A DNA stretch of 26,746 nucleotides from Fidelibacterota bacterium (GCA_016936335.1 JAFGXZ010000279.1:1-26746); one strand, 5' to 3'; shown: positions 9,089 to 17,005, numbered from the stretch's first letter. Notes: a model not told the origin generated them from the sequence alone. Numbers and translations: made by a program.

Positions 9089-9114
9089 AAGACTCCGCTT
9101 GAAAGCGGAGTCTT
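9089..9114 (-). terminator. Rho-independent terminator after the two-repeat small gene
   Basis: A perfect 12-bp inverted repeat: 9089-9100 pairs with 9103-9114 around a 2-base centre, so in practice a GC-rich stem (core GACTCCGC / GCGGAGTC) with a small AT loop. Reading the reverse strand the stem is followed by a T-rich stretch (TTCATTTTATT). It lies 34 bases past the stop of the 75-aa gene and just upstream of the CPBP promoter, insulating the two. Confidence 0.85.
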
Positions 9115-9147
9115 GTCGATAATATTTTTGTTGCAGAAGAGCAGGAA

Positions 9148-9375
9148 TTATTTTCTTCCTCTTGCCATCTTTGCACGAGAAACATCACCATTCTTATCGA
9201 TGAAATACAGGTAACCGGCTTCTCTTTTTACGCCACATTTGTTAACGACTTCAGCGCCGCCGCCTTTTTCACCGCCACGAGCCATTTTTGAACGGGCGAC
9301 ATTACCGTTTTTGTCAAGATAATAGAGGTATCCTTTTTCCTTCTTAACGCCACATGTTGCTACTTTTTCTGCCAT
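9148..9375 (-). CDS. Small protein of two near-identical 27-residue repeats (function unknown)
   Basis: 75 residues, start ATG at 9375 chosen because AGGAGG stands at ideal spacing upstream; an open frame extends further 5' but overlaps the predicted promoter. Two repeats, residues 8-34 and 47-73, agree at 20 of 27 positions. Each begins CGVK, continues with a GYLY strand and a (L/I)DKNG turn, and ends with R-x-KMARG. A Gly/Glu/Lys linker (about 35-46) joins them. There is one Cys per repeat, a strong basic character, and no signal peptide or membrane segment. The repeat looks like a beta-hairpin followed by a basic tail. I do not recognise the family as having an assigned function. Its own promoter, strong ribosome site and strong terminator suggest a monocistronic, well-expressed gene. 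Confidence 0.85.
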   Translation of the reverse strand: MAEKVATCGVKKEKGYLYYLDKNGNVARSKMARGGEKGGGAEVVNKCGVKREAGYLYFIDKNGDVSRAKMARGRK

Positions 9376-9424
9376 AATAAATTCCTCCTTATTTGGTTGA
9401 TTACTTTTTTTACAAGTTGACCCT

Positions 9425-9453
9425 ATGTTACACGACTGAAAATTAAATGTCAA
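9425..9453 (-). promoter_or_regulatory. Strong sigma70-type promoter for the two-repeat small gene
   Basis: Reverse strand: TTGACA (9448-9453), 17-base spacer, TAACAT (9425-9430). This is the best consensus match in the window. A second TTGACAT lies 26 bases further upstream (about 9473-9479) without an obvious -10 partner; the pair could be a direct repeat for a regulator. The leader would be about 40 bases with AGGAGG close to the ATG. Confidence 0.65.
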
Positions 9454-9503
9454 GATATTTCCGTCGGTGATATGTCAAATTCTCCTTAAAAATGAAAATA
9501 TTT

Positions 9504-10100
9504 TTAGTCATTGATCATTTTTTCAATTTCCGAGGCCTTTGATCGGCGACCGGCCCGGATATATCGATTGATGGCTTCTTCAAACAATTCATTGGCCTTG
9601 TCAATGTTTCCCCGTGCTTTTTGCTCAATACCGGCCTCTTTTAGGTAAAGCGCGGATTCTTCCCATCGGCCCTCGTCTTTGAGAGTGTTTGCCAGCTGAA
9701 TATAATCTGGCTTGGCTTCACCGGCGGTATGCTGTTCGCCTTTCAGGGCAGCATTCAAAGTTGGGATTAGTTTTTCATAAATCGCAGACTTGGCATGAAT
9801 ATCATAAGCTCCGATCGACAAATATTTTTCCCGAATTTCGATCGTCAACTCTCCGGTGAGACCAATGACAGGAATATTGGGTTTGGTCTGCTTCATTAAT
9901 TTTAAGGTTTTATACCCGTCCATCCCCGGAAGATTATGGTCCAGAATCACGACATCGTAATCATTTTCTGTAAACAGAGCAACTGCTTTCTCGCCATCTT
10001 CGGCTTCAATAATCTCGTATTCCTCAGAACCCAGGTACTCGATCAAAGCATCCCGTAAAAGGGCCTTATCATCAACCAACAGAATTTTTTTAATAAGCAT
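9504..10100 (-). CDS. Response regulator receiver with TPR-like helical tail
   Basis: 198 residues. Residues 1-120 form a complete receiver domain: D10/D11, phospho-acceptor D54 in VILDHNLPGMDG, T82 in LTGE and K104 in AKS. Instead of a DNA-binding domain, residues about 131-195 are helical and resemble two tetratricopeptide-like hairpins (YIQLANTLKDEGRWEESALY and the ANELFEEAINRYIRAG stretch), suggesting a protein-protein output. It is the last gene of the pfkA operon, 13 bases after the REC-kinase, with AAAGGA before its ATG. It is a plausible phosphate acceptor for that kinase (inference from adjacency). Confidence 0.87.
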   Translation of the reverse strand: MLIKKILLVDDKALLRDALIEYLGSEEYEIIEAEDGEKAVALFTENDYDVVILDHNLPGMDGYKTLKLMKQTKPNIPVIGLTGELTIEIREKYLSIGAYDIHAKSAIYEKLIPTLNAALKGEQHTAGEAKPDYIQLANTLKDEGRWEESALYLKEAGIEQKARGNIDKANELFEEAINRYIRAGRRSKASEIEKMIND

Positions 10101-10113
10101 TTTAAAATCCTTT

Positions 10114-11310
10114 CTATATCAACTTGAATTTTATTGTAAAAGTGGTTCCCTGCCCGGCAACACTTTTAACTGTTATTTCGCCCTCGTGATTTTCGACGGC
10201 TTTTTTACAGATCATCAAACCAAGCCCGGTGCCCTGTTTGCCGGCCCAATGTGTATAATCCGGGCGCCAGATTTTTTCAATTTTGTCTTCAGGGATACCG
10301 ACACCAGTGTCGGAGATCTCGACAATTGCATATCCATTCTCACGATAGACTTTCGCTGTCAGATTGCCTTTACCATCCATTGCCTTGAATGCATTTTCCA
10401 CGAGGTTGACAAACACTCTGATCAGATCCTCTTCGCTGGCGCTGATATTCAGCGCTTCACTGGAATATTCTTCAATCAGTTTGACATCGGGGTTTGCAAC
10501 CAGTTGCGAGTCTGTAAACAGGTGGATCGCTTCTTTGACAAGAGCGTTCAGATCGACAGTTTTTTTATGGCTTTTATCAATATCAATAGCCTGACCCAGA
10601 TGTTTCAGCTTTTCCCCCAACTCTTTGAAAAATCCCATCAAGGTAATGATTCCGTTTCCTTTTTCAATACCTTCTTCGGCAATTTTTAATACCCGGTCCC
10701 GGCACTCTTGCATAGTATCGGTACTGTTTTGATTCTGAATAGTATCAAAACAGTGTTCGACTTCATTCTTGAAACTTTCGATTTTACGCTGCAGGGTCTG
10801 AAGCCGCAACATTAGCGAAGCATAATAGCTGCCGGACATATCATGCCCGACGCTTTTCACAATTAAGCGGCTTTCTTCAATTGCCCGGCGGCGTTCTTTT
10901 GCCAGCTTTTCGTTTTCAATCCGCTCTTTTTGCCAGGCATATCCTTTTTCAATACGTTCCAGGAACAGATCCGGGTATTCCACCACGGCGTGTTTTTGGA
11001 TAAAATCCCGGGCGCCGAGGCGCAGGGAATCCACGGCGTTTTCGATTGTAATTTCGCCAGTCAGCACAATCACATAGTTCCGCTGAACCAGATGCTGTTT
11101 TTCAAGTTCTGCCAGAAAATCAAGTCCGGACATATTCGGCATTCGAATATCCAATAGAACGACTTTGAACTGTTTTTCCCGGAGAAATGCCAACCCGGCT
11201 TCAGGGTCGGTATTATAAATGATAGACCAGCCATTATCCTCCAGGGTTTCCTGGATGCTTTTACAAAAGGGTTCACTGTCATCGATCAAAAAAATATCTT
11301 TGTAAAACAT
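10114..11310 (-). CDS. Receiver-histidine kinase (REC-HisKA-HATPase)
   Basis: 398 residues, soluble. An N-terminal receiver (1-125) has D10/D11, D54 in LLDIRMPNMSG, T84 and K106. A helical linker leads to a dimerisation region with a non-standard H box, SVGHDMSGSYYAS, where H156 is the likely phospho-acceptor. The catalytic domain (about 255-398) looks active: N302 and N306 in NLVENAF, D334-x-G336-x-G338 in ISDTGVGI and a G-rich lid GKQGTGLGL at 357-365. The region between H box and N box is longer than usual and helical. It starts 3 bases after the stop of the degenerate kinase, with AGGA inside that gene's end. Having no sensor domain of its own, it may depend on the receiver or on the neighbouring GAF protein for input. 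Confidence 0.88.
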   Translation of the reverse strand: MFYKDIFLIDDSEPFCKSIQETLEDNGWSIIYNTDPEAGLAFLREKQFKVVLLDIRMPNMSGLDFLAELEKQHLVQRNYVIVLTGEITIENAVDSLRLGARDFIQKHAVVEYPDLFLERIEKGYAWQKERIENEKLAKERRRAIEESRLIVKSVGHDMSGSYYASLMLRLQTLQRKIESFKNEVEHCFDTIQNQNSTDTMQECRDRVLKIAEEGIEKGNGIITLMGFFKELGEKLKHLGQAIDIDKSHKKTVDLNALVKEAIHLFTDSQLVANPDVKLIEEYSSEALNISASEEDLIRVFVNLVENAFKAMDGKGNLTAKVYRENGYAIVEISDTGVGIPEDKIEKIWRPDYTHWAGKQGTGLGLMICKKAVENHEGEITVKSVAGQGTTFTIKFKLI

Positions 11311-11313
11311 AAC

Positions 11314-13128
11314 TTAATTTCCTATTGGTATTTCCAGCGTCAAGCGCAAATTTGAAGCGTTTTCGTGAAGGGTTATCGTGCCGCCATAATCGTTACCAAC
11401 CAGTTCCCGGACTACTTCCAGGGAAAACTGGTAAGGGCTGTAACTTTTGCCGTCACCAAACAGCTCATTCATGGATTTTTTATGAATTTCAACACCCGCT
11501 ACATTATCGGAGCCGGCGATATTGGTAACAAGCATTTTTTTGTCATTTACCTGGGTTTCGATCCACAGTATTGAACCGTAATGTTCAAAACGCGAGATGA
11601 TTAATGAAATCAGCGTTACCAGAACTTCGGTTATTTCATTGGGGTCGACAACCAGCTGGGGAATGTTTGGCTCTTCACTTTTGTTACGCTGAATGACAAT
11701 TTTATAGGAAAGCAAATCATTCGTCAGGTATAAAAGTGCCTCGTCCAGTAGTTCCTGCCAGGTGCGTTTGACATGGATGAATCCGGCCTTAGTGGAAAAT
11801 TCCTGCAGTACCCTAACTTCATTGGCGACATTTTTCAGGTTGCTCAGAATCTGTTCAAATCTCTCAACGCTGGCATCAAGAGACTCGGTTTTACCCTTTT
11901 TAATTCTTTTCAGGTAATTGCCAATGCTCAGTTGGGCTTCCGTTAAAGGATTGACGACATCGTTGGGGATTCGCATGGCCAGGGTGCCCAGGGCGGTCAG
12001 GCGCTGGTTTTTCATTGTGGAAACCGCAGAATACTTCATTGTATCAAGGTATTGTACGTTTTCGATGGCAACGGAAATCATATCGACCATAATCTGAAGA
12101 TACTGCTCATCATCTTCGGTAAAAAACTTATCCCTTTCGGTACCCGGAAGCTTATTGTAAAGTTTAATAGCTCCCTGTGTTTCATTCTTGATGTTGATCG
12201 GCATTCCCAAAAAGGTCAGACGATCACCGAATTTTAAATGTTCTTTGATGGCTTTCCGGTATTTTCCTTTGTATTCCGGCAGGGTCAAGACATTCCGGGA
12301 GCGAATGGTACGGTTCTCTTTTACAATAGTTCCGGTCAGTCCTTCGCCGACCTTATGTTCGGCAACGTTTATCAAATCTTTGGGAATCCCATATCCCCCT
12401 TTAAGAACAAGTGTATCTTTATCGGTTTTTTTGCGAAGGTAAATTTCACAGGTTTCCGAACCGATAGTTTTGGCTGTGTTTTCCGCAACGAATTCCAACA
12501 GGTCGCTTAATTCGAAGAATGACAAGACCTGGGTGCCGACTTTCATTAACAGTTCGAGATATTCAGCTTTCCGGCGTTCCCGTCTTAAATATTCTGAATT
12601 ATCAATTGCCATCGCTACATAACGGGCTATCAGCGATAAGATTTCAAGATCGGAGCTTGTAAAATTTTTATCATCGGAAGCTGTCCGGATCAAACCGATA
12701 AAGCGCTCCTGGTAGCTGAGCAGCGGAACGGCCATGAAAGATTTGGCTTTTTGGTGGTCGGATTCAGTAAACTTGCCAATCCAACGCAGGTTCTCGCCCA
12801 GCTTGCTAAGATCGGCGTTGGATTTTTTGTTCAAATCGCGAATCAGAAGTGGTTTCTGGTTATCAAATACCCAACCGGTTAACCCTTCATTCCGCTTGTA
12901 GATAACTTCGCCATTCGTCGGGGTTGACAGTCCGCTGGTTTTGACCATGCGAACCACATCATCTTCTTCATCATACAGAAAGATAGAACAGCCTTTCCAT
13001 TTGAAAATCTGGGGAATTAAATCAGCACTTTTTTCGATGATACCATCCAGTGACCGTTCCCGAAAGATTGAAATTACTTTCAGAACCTGATCGATAGTCA
13101 AGGCGCTGATGTCTTTTTTTCCGCTCAT
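11314..13128 (-). CDS. GAF-GAF degenerate histidine kinase (predicted pseudokinase)
   Basis: 604 residues, no membrane segment. GAF1 spans about 25-178 and GAF2 about 195-358; both keep the typical EGLTG loop (81-85 and 262-266). Residues 378-396 align with the kinase H box of the form LGxLAxxIAHEINNPL, but the His is N389 (IPNDVVNPL). The HATPase-like region (about 455-604) keeps D495-P496-N497 and the overall order, yet the N-box Asn positions read T505 and L509, the DxGxG loop is replaced by SDNVAGV and the glycine lid is gone (SYSPYQFSLEVV). It should neither bind ATP normally nor autophosphorylate on the usual His. The gene overlaps pfkA by 4 bases (ATGA), so translation is coupled. Role as a sensory partner of the next kinase is inferred. 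Confidence 0.85.
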   Translation of the reverse strand: MSGKKDISALTIDQVLKVISIFRERSLDGIIEKSADLIPQIFKWKGCSIFLYDEEDDVVRMVKTSGLSTPTNGEVIYKRNEGLTGWVFDNQKPLLIRDLNKKSNADLSKLGENLRWIGKFTESDHQKAKSFMAVPLLSYQERFIGLIRTASDDKNFTSSDLEILSLIARYVAMAIDNSEYLRRERRKAEYLELLMKVGTQVLSFFELSDLLEFVAENTAKTIGSETCEIYLRKKTDKDTLVLKGGYGIPKDLINVAEHKVGEGLTGTIVKENRTIRSRNVLTLPEYKGKYRKAIKEHLKFGDRLTFLGMPINIKNETQGAIKLYNKLPGTERDKFFTEDDEQYLQIMVDMISVAIENVQYLDTMKYSAVSTMKNQRLTALGTLAMRIPNDVVNPLTEAQLSIGNYLKRIKKGKTESLDASVERFEQILSNLKNVANEVRVLQEFSTKAGFIHVKRTWQELLDEALLYLTNDLLSYKIVIQRNKSEEPNIPQLVVDPNEITEVLVTLISLIISRFEHYGSILWIETQVNDKKMLVTNIAGSDNVAGVEIHKKSMNELFGDGKSYSPYQFSLEVVRELVGNDYGGTITLHENASNLRLTLEIPIGN

Positions 13129-14102
13129 GACGATAATATCCGATAGATTTTCAATAGTTCGGAGTCCAGCGGTTTTTTCTTTTCCCAGGTTTCCAGCAAG
13201 GGTGTATAAGTGACATGATTATTGGACCAGCCCACCATAATATCGGTTTTTCTCTCTAAAAGTGCCTGGACGGCATGGTAACCCAGACGACTGGCCAGCA
13301 GTCGATCGGTGGCTGTCGGACTGCCACCCCGCTGGGTGTGGCCCAAAACGCAGACATGACAGTCGACATTAAAATTCTTTTTCAATTTGAAAGCGATTTC
13401 ATTAGCCGAGCCAAGTTTATGTCCCTCGGCAACAACCAACAGGCTGCTTGTTTTTCCGGCCTTTGACCAGGTCTTGATCATTTCGCCGAGGTGTTCGAGG
13501 CTCGTTTCGGATTCGGGAACCAGGATTTCCTCGGCTCCGCCGCAGATACCGACTTCAAGAGCAATAAAACCGGCACGCCGCCCCATGACTTCAACCAGGA
13601 AAATCCGGTCGTGGGACGCAGCGGTGTCCCGGATTTTGTCAATGGAATCCAGGGCTGTGTGAACGGCGGTGTCATAGCCGATAGTTAGATCTGTACCGAA
13701 AATATCATTGTCAATGGTGCCGGGAATACCGATCACGTTGAATTTATGTTCTTCATACAAGGCATGGGCGCCGTGAAAGCTTCCGTCTCCACCAATCACA
13801 ACCAGACCGTCGATGTCCCATTCTTTGAGAACATCGGCGCCACGTTTACGCCCGGCTTTATGCAGGAAAGCCTCACTGCGGGAAGTTTTTAAAAAAGTGC
13901 CACCTTTTTGAATAATATTGCTGACAGAACGACGGGACATAGGCATTACTTCCCCTTCGATCAGGCCTTCATAACCACCGTAGATGCCAAATACATTAAT
14001 GCCTTGATCAATTGCCGTACGGACCACAGCCCGGATAGCAGCGTTCATACCGGGAGCATCACCCCCGCTTGTCAATAATGCGAGTCGTTTTATTGTATAC
14101 AT
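13125..14102 (-). CDS. pfkA: ATP-dependent 6-phosphofructokinase
   Basis: 325 residues, normal length for bacterial PfkA, which phosphorylates fructose 6-phosphate to fructose 1,6-bisphosphate in glycolysis. Seen: TSGGDAPGMN at 11-20, GGDGS 104-108, PGTIDND 127-133 with catalytic D131, and MGRRAGF 173-179. Gly at GGDGS and PGTID (rather than Asp and Lys) indicates ATP and not pyrophosphate as donor. AGGA precedes the ATG. It heads an apparent operon with three signalling genes and is transcribed divergently from enolase, with 183 bases between them. Allosteric control by ADP/PEP is known for the family but not tested here. Confidence 0.96.
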   Translation of the reverse strand: MYTIKRLALLTSGGDAPGMNAAIRAVVRTAIDQGINVFGIYGGYEGLIEGEVMPMSRRSVSNIIQKGGTFLKTSRSEAFLHKAGRKRGADVLKEWDIDGLVVIGGDGSFHGAHALYEEHKFNVIGIPGTIDNDIFGTDLTIGYDTAVHTALDSIDKIRDTAASHDRIFLVEVMGRRAGFIALEVGICGGAEEILVPESETSLEHLGEMIKTWSKAGKTSSLLVVAEGHKLGSANEIAFKLKKNFNVDCHVCVLGHTQRGGSPTATDRLLASRLGYHAVQALLERKTDIMVGWSNNHVTYTPLLETWEKKKPLDSELLKIYRILSS

Positions 14103-14137
14103 GGGAATATCCTGTTGGTTAATCTAAAAAGCGCCGT

Positions 14138-14167
14138 AATATACATCAAAACAGCCCAATATTTCAA
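14138..14167 (-). promoter_or_regulatory. Predicted promoter of the pfkA operon
   Basis: Reverse strand: TTGAAA (14162-14167), 18-base spacer, TATATT (14138-14143). The leader to the pfkA ATG would be about 30 bases. It lies back to back with the eno promoter, 42 bases apart, so a regulator bound between them could act on both. Confidence 0.5.
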
Positions 14168-14209
14168 TATTACTGATTTGAGAGAGAAATTATTATTCAA
14201 GGGAGATTA

Positions 14210-14238
14210 TTGATTAAGTGCTTCGGCATCATTAAATT
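14210..14238 (+). promoter_or_regulatory. Predicted promoter of eno
   Basis: TTGATT (14210-14215), 17-base spacer, TAAATT (14233-14238). The leader to the ATG at 14286 is about 40 bases and ends with a good ribosome site, AAGGAG, about 7 bases before the start. Confidence 0.5.
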
Positions 14239-14285
14239 CAACCGATACTTTTACAAAAATCATTTAATTATAAAAGGAGTTAAAA

Positions 14286-15566
14286 ATGAGTACAATAATT
14301 GATGTAAATGCCCGGGAGATTTTGGATTCCCGTGGTAATCCTACCATTGAAGTGGAACTGTTGACCGAGAGTGGTTTTTACGGCAGCGCGGCCGTTCCGT
14401 CCGGGGCATCCACCGGCGAACATGAAGCCGTTGAATTGCGCGATGGTGACAAGAGTCGTTATATGGGCAAAGGTGTTTTAAAAGCGGTTCAGAATGTCAA
14501 CGAGATCATTGCGCCGGAAATCATCGGCGAAGATGTGCTTGATCAGGCATATATTGATAATCTTTTAATTGATATTGATGGCACTCCCAACAAGAGTAAA
14601 CTTGGCGCTAATGCGACCCTTGGTGTTTCTCTGGCAGTTGCCAGAGCCGCCGCCGATGTCGTCGGATTACCGTTTTATAAATATATTGGCGGTACTAATG
14701 CCCGGGTCCTGCCAGTGCCGATGATGAATATTCTGAATGGCGGCAGCCATGCAGATAATAATGTCGATTTACAGGAATTTATGATTTTCCCGGTTGGCGC
14801 CAGCAACTTTCGGGATGCACTGAGAATGGGAATTGAGACCTTCCATCATCTGAAATCCGTATTGAAGAAAAAGGGTTTGAATACATCCGTAGGCGATGAA
14901 GGCGGGTTTGCACCAAACCTGCGCTCCAATGTGGAAGCCGTTGAAATCATTCTTGAAGCCGCTGAAAAGACGGGTTATAAAATTGGTGAAGAACTCTTTA
15001 TTGCTCTGGATCCGGCATCATCGGAGTTTTATAACAAGGAAACAAAGCTATATGAGTTAAAATCGGAAAACCGGTCGTTGACATCAGAAGAGATGGTAGC
15101 CTATTATAAAGACATCGTTACGAAATACCCGGTCGTTTCAATTGAAGACGGATTGGCCGAAGATGACTGGGACGGCTGGAAATATATGGTTAAAGAACTG
15201 GGCGAAAAAATCCAGATTGTCGGTGACGATCTGATCGTTACCAATGTTGAACGCCTGGGACGTGCGATTGACGAAAAAGCGATTAATTCAGTTCTGATTA
15301 AATTAAACCAGATTGGAACATTGACGGAAACCCTGGATGCCATTAATCTGGCTCATCGCAGTGGTTTTACCACCGTCATCTCTCACCGCTCCGGTGAAAC
15401 GGAAGATACGACCATCGCCGATCTTGCTGTCGCCGTGAATGCAGGCCAGATTAAAACCGGTTCTGCCTGCCGGACCGATCGCATCTGCAAGTATAATCAA
15501 TTGTTGAGAATTGAAGAAGAACTGGAAGATGAAGCGATCTTCTGGGGATTAAATATTCTGAAATAA
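14286..15566 (+). CDS. eno: Enolase (phosphopyruvate hydratase)
   Basis: 426 residues, full length. Enolase interconverts 2-phosphoglycerate and phosphoenolpyruvate. Visible active-site elements: the catalytic loop PSGASTG at 38-44, H155 in SHADN, E205 in GDEGG, magnesium ligands D242, E287 (SIEDGL) and D314 (GDDL), K339 in LIKLNQIG, and SHRSGETED at 366-374. A small variation is R-T-D-R near 396-399 where R-S-E-R is usual. The stop TAA overlaps the start of the next gene (TAATG), so the cell-division gene downstream is translationally coupled to enolase. Confidence 0.98.
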   Translation: MSTIIDVNAREILDSRGNPTIEVELLTESGFYGSAAVPSGASTGEHEAVELRDGDKSRYMGKGVLKAVQNVNEIIAPEIIGEDVLDQAYIDNLLIDIDGTPNKSKLGANATLGVSLAVARAAADVVGLPFYKYIGGTNARVLPVPMMNILNGGSHADNNVDLQEFMIFPVGASNFRDALRMGIETFHHLKSVLKKKGLNTSVGDEGGFAPNLRSNVEAVEIILEAAEKTGYKIGEELFIALDPASSEFYNKETKLYELKSENRSLTSEEMVAYYKDIVTKYPVVSIEDGLAEDDWDGWKYMVKELGEKIQIVGDDLIVTNVERLGRAIDEKAINSVLIKLNQIGTLTETLDAINLAHRSGFTTVISHRSGETEDTTIADLAVAVNAGQIKTGSACRTDRICKYNQLLRIEEELEDEAIFWGLNILK

Positions 15567-15910
15567 TGGTAAAAAACACACCCAGAGTCCGGTACAAACA
15601 TAAACCTGAAGCCGAAAATATCAGGCGCTTGTACTGGATTCTGGGCGTGTTATCTTTCGTAACGTTGTTCATTATCTTTTTTGTCATTGGAGACTATGGT
15701 TTGTATCAGATTTTTGTCCTTAAAAAACAAAAAAAACAGATAACCGACCATATTGCCGCACTAAAATTGGAACAAAACTCAATGCAGGCCGAGCGCAGCC
15801 GTTTGGAAACCGATATGGAATATATTGAAAGGTTGGCTCGCGAGCGTTACCGCATGGCTAAAAAGGGAGAAAAGGTTTTTCGTGTAATTGAAAAGCCTGC
15901 CCAAAAATAA
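15566..15910 (+). CDS. FtsB/DivIC-family septum formation protein
   Basis: 114 residues: a short basic cytoplasmic tail, one membrane segment (about 22-42), an extracytoplasmic coiled coil (about 48-88) and the family ending YIERLARERYRMAKKGE. Proteins of this family join FtsL and FtsQ in the divisome. Its place directly after enolase is the common arrangement for ftsB in many bacteria. The start ATG shares its A with the eno stop codon and has no Shine-Dalgarno sequence of its own, so translation probably depends on ribosomes finishing eno. FtsB and DivIC cannot be told apart here. Confidence 0.88.
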   Translation: MVKNTPRVRYKHKPEAENIRRLYWILGVLSFVTLFIIFFVIGDYGLYQIFVLKKQKKQITDHIAALKLEQNSMQAERSRLETDMEYIERLARERYRMAKKGEKVFRVIEKPAQK

Positions 15911-15986
15911 TATTGCTTTATCGAATATTCTTATTAATTTCTCCCAATAACGGTTATGCGTAGATTAAGATCATAGAGGACTGTTT

Positions 15987-16841
15987 ATGGATATCGCCAC
16001 ACTCTTCGGGCTAGCTACTGGAATTGCTTTAGTTGTTTATTCGATTACAGCCAAAGGGGGCTCAGCGGAATATTTCTGGAATCTGCCAGCCCTGTTGCTG
16101 GTCCTGGGGGGAACACTCGCAGCAACTTTTGTAAATTATCCGTTGAAAAATATACTAAGCGTTTTCAAAGTATTGAAAAATGCATTCCGCAGTACGCGCG
16201 GTGGTTACCAGAAAATAATCGATCAGTTTACGGACCTTTCGTCAAAAGCCCGAAAACAAAATCTCATGTCTCTCGAAGGTGAACTTAGTAAAATTGAAGA
16301 TCGTTTTATGCGTGCCGGTATTGAACTGGCCATCAGCGAAAAAGACCAGGACCGTCTGCGTAATTATCTGAATCTCGAATTGTCCAATATGGAAAAACGA
16401 CACACAATCGGACAGGAAATTTTTTTCTATATGGGCACCTATGCCCCGGCTTTCGGGATGGTTGGAACCATTGTTGGTCTGATCGTAATGATGAAAAATT
16501 TTACCGGTGGCGGTCTTGGAGCAGAAATAGGAGCCGCCGCCAGTTCTTTTGAATTTGATATTGCCACCAAGATGAAAGAGCTTCTCAGTGGTATGGGCCT
16601 GGCCTTGTTGACAACATTCTATGGGCTGGTACTGGCAAATTTACTTTTTATCCCTCTCGGAGGTAAGTTGAAACGGCGCTCGGATGAAGAAATCATGATG
16701 AAGGAATTCATGATTGAGGGAATTATATGTCTGCACAATCGCGATCACCCCATGATCGTTCGGGAAAAATTGAATACTTTTGTTCCCAGCAGTGAGCGAA
16801 AGGCCGAAGATATCAAAAAAGACAAACAAAAGAAAAAGTAG
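15987..16841 (+). CDS. motA: Flagellar motor stator protein MotA (MotA/TolQ/ExbB family)
   Basis: 284 residues with the MotA plan: two N-terminal membrane segments (about 3-20 and 33-50), a large cytoplasmic loop (about 52-145) with the stator motif A-R-K-Q-N-L-M-S-L-E (R89, E97; equivalent charged residues in E. coli contact FliG), then TM3 with YAPAFGMVGTI (P154) and TM4 GMGLALLTTFYG near 202-213. MotA with MotB forms the ion-driven stator. AGAGGA precedes the ATG. No motB follows: the next 164 bases are non-coding apart from a 7-codon frame starting MSDDI at 16856. Either motB is elsewhere or the protein works with another partner; other members of the superfamily power TolQR/ExbBD-like systems. 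Confidence 0.87.
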   Translation: MDIATLFGLATGIALVVYSITAKGGSAEYFWNLPALLLVLGGTLAATFVNYPLKNILSVFKVLKNAFRSTRGGYQKIIDQFTDLSSKARKQNLMSLEGELSKIEDRFMRAGIELAISEKDQDRLRNYLNLELSNMEKRHTIGQEIFFYMGTYAPAFGMVGTIVGLIVMMKNFTGGGLGAEIGAAASSFEFDIATKMKELLSGMGLALLTTFYGLVLANLLFIPLGGKLKRRSDEEIMMKEFMIEGIICLHNRDHPMIVREKLNTFVPSSERKAEDIKKDKQKKK

Positions 16842-17005
16842 TTTGGATTGACGCTATGTCGGATGATATTCAAAAATAAATACATCTGACAAGCCACGAC
16901 GATATAGAACATAGTTTATCAATTGCTGCTACCAGCAGTGCGGTTTTCTATTGGATTGAGTTTTTTAATGAGTGTAAATGACGGAACATTGATCGTGATC
17001 TGACA

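Noticed and set aside
10186..10689. Open plus-strand frame of 167 codons
   Set aside because: It is antisense to the catalytic part of the REC-kinase, which has clear motifs; no ribosome site and no recognisable protein.
16921..16956. Possible terminator after motA (CTGCT-ACC-AGCAG followed by TTTT)
   Set aside because: Only five pairs with a three-base loop and a short T-run; too weak to call.
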